Shown piece after piece: positions 28,201 to 32,731 of a stretch of 32,731 nt of DNA (the first letter of the stretch is position 1; the number at the start of each line of letters is the position of its first letter). Below the pieces are notes generated by a model. It saw only the letters and a program-made list of their open reading frames with translations. It did not search any database and was not told the origin of the DNA. The stretch comes from Candidatus Woesearchaeota archaeon. Lineage in GTDB: Archaea; Nanobdellota; Nanobdellia; Woesearchaeales; JASKKU01. The stretch lies in NCBI GenBank assembly GCA_030154045.1, contig JASKKU010000010.1:1-32731 (forward strand). The letters run 5' to 3'. Both the position numbers and the translations under genes were made by a program.

Positions 28201-31200
28201 CACTGGCGTTATAGGATCTACATTAATTTCTCTAATCCTGGAAGTGATTTGATAGACTATCCACTTAAAATAATCTTAAATTCATCAAATGTTGGCTCAA
28301 ACTTTAATTGGAGTACTGACTATAATTCGTTGAGGTTCCTCAAATATGATTGGAATAGTAAAACATACACAAAACTCAATTACTGGATCGAGTATTTTAA
28401 TGCTAGTGCTCAACAAGCTATAGTCTGGGTGAAGGTTCCTCAACTTGATGCTGGAAATAATTCGATTTTTGTTTACTATAAGAATCCCAATGCTGTAAAC
28501 GAAAGTAATGTTTCAAATGTTTTTGTCAGGGTTATTGATGGTTTGGTTTTATCTTGGAGCTTAGATGATGGTCAAGGAAGTACTGCTGCTGATAGCAGTG
28601 GTAATGGTTATAATGGTAGCATATATGGCGCAAGCTGGTCTAGTAACTGTAAGTTTGGTTCTTGTTTGTATTTTTCAGGAGGCACAACTGATTATATTAT
28701 AAAGAACCCTTTTAATCATCCAACTGACAATATTACTGTTGAGTTTTGGATGAATACAAGTGACACAACAAATAGCGGAACGCCATACTCTTATGCAACG
28801 ACAAATAATGGAAACGAATTCCTTATCTTTGACTACAAGGCTTTTAGCCTTTATCGTGCTACCACTTATAGGCGAACAGGTATTGCTGCTAACGATGGTT
28901 CCTGGCATCATATTGCCGTTAGCTGGACATCCAATGGTGGTAACATATATATGTACAAAGATGGAGTTCAAGCATATTCAGATGCTTTAGCATCCGGAGT
29001 TTCAATACCTAGTGGCGGCTCTTTGGTTATTGGTCAAGAACAAGATAGTGTTGGAGATACTTTTGATCCCAGTCAAAGTTTTATTGGATACATGGACGAA
29101 ATTAGAGTCTATAACAGAACTTTGATGTCTGATGAAATTACAGATTTATATCAGAATTACGGATATACTTTGGATGAATTCCCTGGAAAAGTTTTTGTAG
29201 GCAAAAGGGCAAATCCAGAACCAGTTCAATTAAGTAGTTCTTCAGAGGAAGGGTATAATCAGGCAACTAATGGTGTTTATGTTTCATCAGTTTTTGATGC
29301 CAAAACGTCTCAGGTTGATTATATCAATATCAGTTGGAATGCAACAACTAATGAAAATACGAGCATTAAAGTTTATACGCGAACTTCAACTGGTCAAAGT
29401 GCTGAGTGGTGGGATCCAGATTGGTTGTATCGTAAAGAGATCAATGTCTCAAATTCAGGCTCTTCAGTTAATAATTACACTCTCAAACTTTCAATCAACA
29501 CAACACAACTTTATAATGAAGGTAAATTAAGAAGTGATTGTGGAGACATAAGGTTTGCTCAGAAATCTACGTCCTGGTCTGAACTAAGTTATTATATTGA
29601 AGAGTGTAATGTTTCTGGTGGAAATTCCACAATTTGGGTAAACATCCCAACATTATTATCTGGAACAAATACCTTGTATATATATTATGGTAATCCTAGC
29701 GCTCATACTACATCAACGCTTAATGCATTGCCTCATTTGGAATTTGGTACAGTAACTCTTGAGAATAGCATTGATGGTGGTGTTGTAAAAACAGTTAATT
29801 TGAACTATACTTACACAGACCCTGTTGTGGTTGCTTATGTTATTACGAGGAATGATGATAATTCAGTAGATGTAAGGGTAAGAAATGTTCAGAATTCAAG
29901 TTTTGAAATTTTTATGGAACAACCGGATAATGGTTTACATAGTTCTGAAACCATAGGTTGGATTGCTGTTGAAAAAGGTTCTTTTATAGACTTGAATGAC
30001 TTGCTGAGGGTTGAATCAGGAAAGCACAGGACAGATAATGTTCACAGGGAAGGCAATGCTTTTTCAGGTGATACTGTTTCATTTAGCAATGCTTTTGGTT
30101 CTGCTCCTGTAGTGCTTTCAACCTTGAATACATACAACAACAGTGCATTTATGTCAGCAATATCTTATAATCCTTCAACCACTGGATTTTATTTGCAACA
30201 AGAAGCAGGTGGTTCAAGTTCTCCAGCTGCTAATGAAACAATAGGATGGATAGCATTTTCTCAGGGTTCTGGAACAATTGATGGAATTTCCTATTCTATT
30301 GCAGCAATAGCTTCAGATGGAGATAACGATGGTGTTGATGATGCTAGCCCTGAAGTGGCTACATATTCTTTTTCAGGCAACCCTGTTATAGTTGTTGATG
30401 GAACAACTTCAAATGGTGCTGATGGCTACTGGGCAAGAGGTGCAGGAACTTATACAAACACTCAAGCAGACTTTTATGCAGAAGAGGACTCTGTTGGTAA
30501 TACCGAAAGAACACATGCTTCTGAAGGATTTAACTGGGCTGCATTTTATCCCGAAGGGAGCATAACATTAAAGAGTTATATTCCATCTACACCTAGTGTA
30601 ACTTTTGGAAATGAAGGCAACTATAGCTCCTTTTCTTATAATTCTAGTAATTTAATCTGGTCCCCTTGGTACCTTGAAACAAATGGAAACGAGCCAAGTT
30701 CACCAGATAACAGGTTTATGCAGTATAAAGTTGAATTTAATACTACTAACGAGAATCAGACACCTAGTTTTAATTCAATAGCTATTCAGTATAAGACAGT
30801 TTCTTCTGGTTGGAGGGATATGAGTCTTTCAGATTCCTTTTTTAGAACTGAAAATCCGTATGACTGTGGAACTTTAAACCAAAGTGCTAAGTATTGTTAT
30901 CCTACTCGTTATGTATCTCCTTTGACTGCTGGAGAGTTCCTGTTAAGGTCCTGTGTAAATTCTGCAACTTATCCGGAAATTGAAGAAAAATGTACAGAAC
31001 CAGTTAATGTTTCTGTTTGGAAGAAGCCTGAATTAATTGATCTTACTTTCTCAAAAGACCCGATAGGTAAGGGAGATAATCTTACTATAAGTGTTAGACT
31101 CATTAGTGATGATGGTGTAACTCCGTTGTCAGGTTATAATCTTACTTTTGTTGATATTACTGGAAATGGCAGTTCGTCATATTATATAGGTTATGCCTTA

Positions 31201-32731
31201 ACAAATACACAAGGTTATGCAACTATTGTTTACACAATTCCACAAGACGCATATCTTGGAAATCACATAATTAATGTTTCTTATTCAGGAGATTTGAGTC
31301 AATATACGTTGGCTGCATCTAAAACAAAAACCGTTCTTGTATCATCTACTCCAAAGATTAACTCTGTGAACGTAACACCTAGCAAGGTTGGTTTTGGATA
31401 TAATGTGACCATTGAAGCAAATGTTACTGATGAAAGGGGCTTAGCTGAAGTCTATTTGAATATAACTAATAGTTCTGGCAGCTCAAGCAGTTATCCAATG
31501 ACTCACATTTCAGGAGATATCTATAGATTTGTGTTTACGGATACTTGGCATGTTGATGATTACAGTTTTAAGGTTGTTGCAAATAATACTGATGGCATTG
31601 TTTCTGTTTCGGATAAAAACGAGTTTTCTGTTGAAGTTTTTGCTAACATAAGTGTCAAAACTGTCTTAGATAATTATAAGAACAGAGAGAATGTCTTGTT
31701 GAAGAATTATACAACTTCAAGTTGGTATTATGATTCATGGGATTATAGGTCTCCAATAACTATTAAGAGCAACACACAGCAACTATCTGAGTATCAGGTG
31801 TATTTGGATAGAGATTTATCTTTGCTTTATTCAAACAATAAAATTAAAGTTGACTGCTCAGACCTTAGATTTACATTTTATAATGACTCTACCCAACAGG
31901 AGACAGAAATCCCGTACTTTATTGATTATTGTAACCTTTCTCAAAGTACGAATGCAAAGATATGGATAAAGGTTCCATACATTTCCAATACAAGTAATGT
32001 AACAGTGTATATGTACTATGGTAATCCTTCCGCCACTGACGCTAGCAATATTAGTGCAGTATTTTCCTATACAGAACCAAAGTTAATCGGTTATGTTGTT
32101 TCACAGAACATTGTAAACAATGGTTTGCGTGTAGTTAGTTTAGAAGACGGTAATAATATTACAGTTGGTTCAAATTCGTATTTGTTGGATTCTCTAGGCA
32201 CAACGACTATTTCTAGTGGTTTGTCGATAGCGACGCCAATAAAAGTTACCAAGTTGGCTAACTTTGAAGGTGCAGGAAACAATGATGATGTGATTGTTCC
32301 GATATCTTGGGCAGGCACAGAATTCATTTACGGTGGTATGAGAGATAGCAATGATGAGTTTTGTATGCTGGCTCCTTTTGGTGATGCTAGTGTTACTATT
32401 TATGATGGCGGTGTTTCAGAATGGTCTGGTACTGTTACTTCAGCAGGTATGTGCGTTCAAAATGACATAACCCAAGGCAATGCTGCCAGAATTGTGTCAG
32501 ACAAACCTATTTTAGTGTTTCGAGAAGGCGCAGGTCAATCACGAGATGCTTGGGCATTCTATCCTGCAACAACTAAAGACTTATACTTGCCTTCAGTAAG
32601 TACTGATGCTTATGTAGCTGCAGGAATACTTAGTTCAACAGTTTATTATTATACAGATTCAGGTTCTTCAGGCAGTTCTTCAGTGAATGCTAATGTTGAT
32701 TTAGATCTAGGCACTTTAACAGGTACAGGCA
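25204..32731 (+). CDS. Giant surface protein (at least 2509 codons, 3' end beyond window) with DUF2341-like, LamG-like, lectin-like and Ig-like modules
   Basis: Frame read codon by codon from TTG 25204 to the window end with no stop. In-frame TGA at 25189; GGGGGG SD at 25192-25197. Signal LRRNVVITLFISLVSLIFLFALVSA; modules such as LNYWIEYFNATQQQVIVWIKVPYLQNNTNTTIFVYYGNSQAT and GLVLSWSLDEDQGSTAVDTSGNGYDGNIYGA. Confidence 0.9.
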   Translation, partial: MDFNFSSLRRNVVITLFISLVSLIFLFALVSAINSSNSSLNSSSQTIAVNNSEILNQNNLKQDLTDNSYESIKTKLSLGYYSIVSLERQPIIFGKPVEWFLTVSDGLYTYLVEFQTSPIFLKEYDNKDNSTWNKTLVLYTNYSGVYKDVEVNVSLPSDNFVVVPALNYTYSDNVLSLLIPELNKSTKIVIVGSFSNESINLSQLNVSLNVSINESLFNEEEVNSLSNSVFATDKEQYFVNDTVNFVLLQNISGYSIYVDTPSGNTLYVENTSLKVSEPGDHLATLIFNGSYYSLRFKVVSRSRTSFENGFGVFNITSSSGVVENFFVDDDLNIFFRIGNLSLGQKVAVNILLPFQIPEGVYFYVWKDSGKGKIKVPFNLSDSRDRITLFLQDGVIDDDGLINGIIEDPLKLFIPNYNVNVSKINKNEAHIEISHRKVKLTSKGGDLKQTHVVDPLNLPSTPVSPDKFKYKLLKFRIENVSSGSSDIILNYESLPERFELWKFNPNTLEWYNFPYERINDTAIKITIFDGGFGDDDGIKNGIIEDDLGITYQWWNDSWPWRRAYNISNTAGDLTDFQVKLNFNSTNFNFSKTNSDGSDLRFTYYNASSDSETKLNYWIEYFNATQQQVIVWIKVPYLQNNTNTTIFVYYGNSQATSESNMSNVFIRVIDGLVLSWSLDEDQGSTAVDTSGNGYDGNIYGASWSSNCKFGSCLYFSGGTTDYIIRNPFNHPTDNVTVEFWMESSDTANSGTPYSYATTNSGNEFLIYDYNAFRVYRATTYRKTGIAANDGSWHHIAVSWTSNGGNLYMYEDGTQVYSNTLASGVSIPSGGSLVIGQEQDSVGDNFAPDQSFIGYLDEIRVYNRTLTLQELQDLYNYSGYTTPHAPGKVLVRKFVNPSSQSTQDIGEEYLGVLNITSDEPANNSDLIRNQQFVMNSTVVCERGECGDTNVYYQYYSSVTPTQSYSESSQSDFESYEQMDNLTIVNDTIILSQLNSNIPWWDYHWRYRIYINFSNPGSDLIDYPLKIILNSSNVGSNFNWSTDYNSLRFLKYDWNSKTYTKLNYWIEYFNASAQQAIVWVKVPQLDAGNNSIFVYYKNPNAVNESNVSNVFVRVIDGLVLSWSLDDGQGSTAADSSGNGYNGSIYGASWSSNCKFGSCLYFSGGTTDYIIKNPFNHPTDNITVEFWMNTSDTTNSGTPYSYATTNNGNEFLIFDYKAFSLYRATTYRRTGIAANDGSWHHIAVSWTSNGGNIYMYKDGVQAYSDALASGVSIPSGGSLVIGQEQDSVGDTFDPSQSFIGYMDEIRVYNRTLMSDEITDLYQNYGYTLDEFPGKVFVGKRANPEPVQLSSSSEEGYNQATNGVYVSSVFDAKTSQVDYINISWNATTNENTSIKVYTRTSTGQSAEWWDPDWLYRKEINVSNSGSSVNNYTLKLSINTTQLYNEGKLRSDCGDIRFAQKSTSWSELSYYIEECNVSGGNSTIWVNIPTLLSGTNTLYIYYGNPSAHTTSTLNALPHLEFGTVTLENSIDGGVVKTVNLNYTYTDPVVVAYVITRNDDNSVDVRVRNVQNSSFEIFMEQPDNGLHSSETIGWIAVEKGSFIDLNDLLRVESGKHRTDNVHREGNAFSGDTVSFSNAFGSAPVVLSTLNTYNNSAFMSAISYNPSTTGFYLQQEAGGSSSPAANETIGWIAFSQGSGTIDGISYSIAAIASDGDNDGVDDASPEVATYSFSGNPVIVVDGTTSNGADGYWARGAGTYTNTQADFYAEEDSVGNTERTHASEGFNWAAFYPEGSITLKSYIPSTPSVTFGNEGNYSSFSYNSSNLIWSPWYLETNGNEPSSPDNRFMQYKVEFNTTNENQTPSFNSIAIQYKTVSSGWRDMSLSDSFFRTENPYDCGTLNQSAKYCYPTRYVSPLTAGEFLLRSCVNSATYPEIEEKCTEPVNVSVWKKPELIDLTFSKDPIGKGDNLTISVRLISDDGVTPLSGYNLTFVDITGNGSSSYYIGYALTNTQGYATIVYTIPQDAYLGNHIINVSYSGDLSQYTLAASKTKTVLVSSTPKINSVNVTPSKVGFGYNVTIEANVTDERGLAEVYLNITNSSGSSSSYPMTHISGDIYRFVFTDTWHVDDYSFKVVANNTDGIVSVSDKNEFSVEVFANISVKTVLDNYKNRENVLLKNYTTSSWYYDSWDYRSPITIKSNTQQLSEYQVYLDRDLSLLYSNNKIKVDCSDLRFTFYNDSTQQETEIPYFIDYCNLSQSTNAKIWIKVPYISNTSNVTVYMYYGNPSATDASNISAVFSYTEPKLIGYVVSQNIVNNGLRVVSLEDGNNITVGSNSYLLDSLGTTTISSGLSIATPIKVTKLANFEGAGNNDDVIVPISWAGTEFIYGGMRDSNDEFCMLAPFGDASVTIYDGGVSEWSGTVTSAGMCVQNDITQGNAARIVSDKPILVFREGAGQSRDAWAFYPATTKDLYLPSVSTDAYVAAGILSSTVYYYTDSGSSGSSSVNANVDLDLGTLTGTG
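27190..27735 (+). repeat. Internal direct repeat (LamG-like module), copy 1
   Basis: Matches 28522-29067 at a constant offset of 1332 nt, with long identical patches. Confidence 0.88.
28522..29067 (+). repeat. Internal direct repeat (LamG-like module), copy 2
   Basis: See copy 1. Confidence 0.88.

Noticed and set aside
27343-28971. Pair of similar minus-strand ORFs (27343-27579, 28675-28971)
   Set aside because: They resemble each other only because they lie antisense to the duplicated LamG-like modules; not independent genes.
28760-29530. Plus-strand ORFs 28760-28990 and 29270-29530
   Set aside because: In a different frame from the giant CDS that runs uninterrupted through both.
1-32731. 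CRISPR array, tRNA/rRNA, transposon ends
   Set aside because: No regularly spaced short repeats, no cloverleaf or rRNA signatures, and no transposase motifs were seen by eye. A tRNAscan/Infernal run would settle this.

Overview
AT-rich window with archaeal features: TATA-type promoters at leaderless spacing, GGTG-type Shine-Dalgarno sites, ATGA gene overlaps, sequon-rich surface proteins and T-rich ends. Gene content suggests a DPANN-type archaeon, but this is inference. Most of the window encodes cell-surface biology. (1) A truncated secreted protein at the left edge. (2) A tightly packed, largely translationally coupled operon (about 1490-8750) of eleven single-TM proteins. Most start with a pilin-like [K]KKG-x-hydrophobic N-terminus. 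Two of the genes (37 and 50 aa) are missing from the ORF track. (3) acyP and a divergent pgi-like gene on the minus strand. (4) Five tandem, highly diverged coiled-coil paralogs (10289-14712) with no family I recognise. (5) A multi-TM plus coiled-coil protein (minus strand). (6) Three paralogous small secreted proteins sharing a 'WAGxxGNxSG' core and a conserved ~35 bp promoter block, two of them with inverted repeats near the start of the transcript. They flank a moxR-DUF58-vWA operon (minus strand). (7) A TTG-started surface protein with a C-terminal anchor. (8) A giant TTG-started open frame (25204 to window end, at least 2509 codons) absent from the ORF track because it has no stop in the window. 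It carries four DUF2341-like modules, two LamG-like modules, three lectin-like repeats and Ig-like regions. No rRNA, tRNA, CRISPR or transposase was recognised. All family calls are from reading translations by eye; no searches were run.
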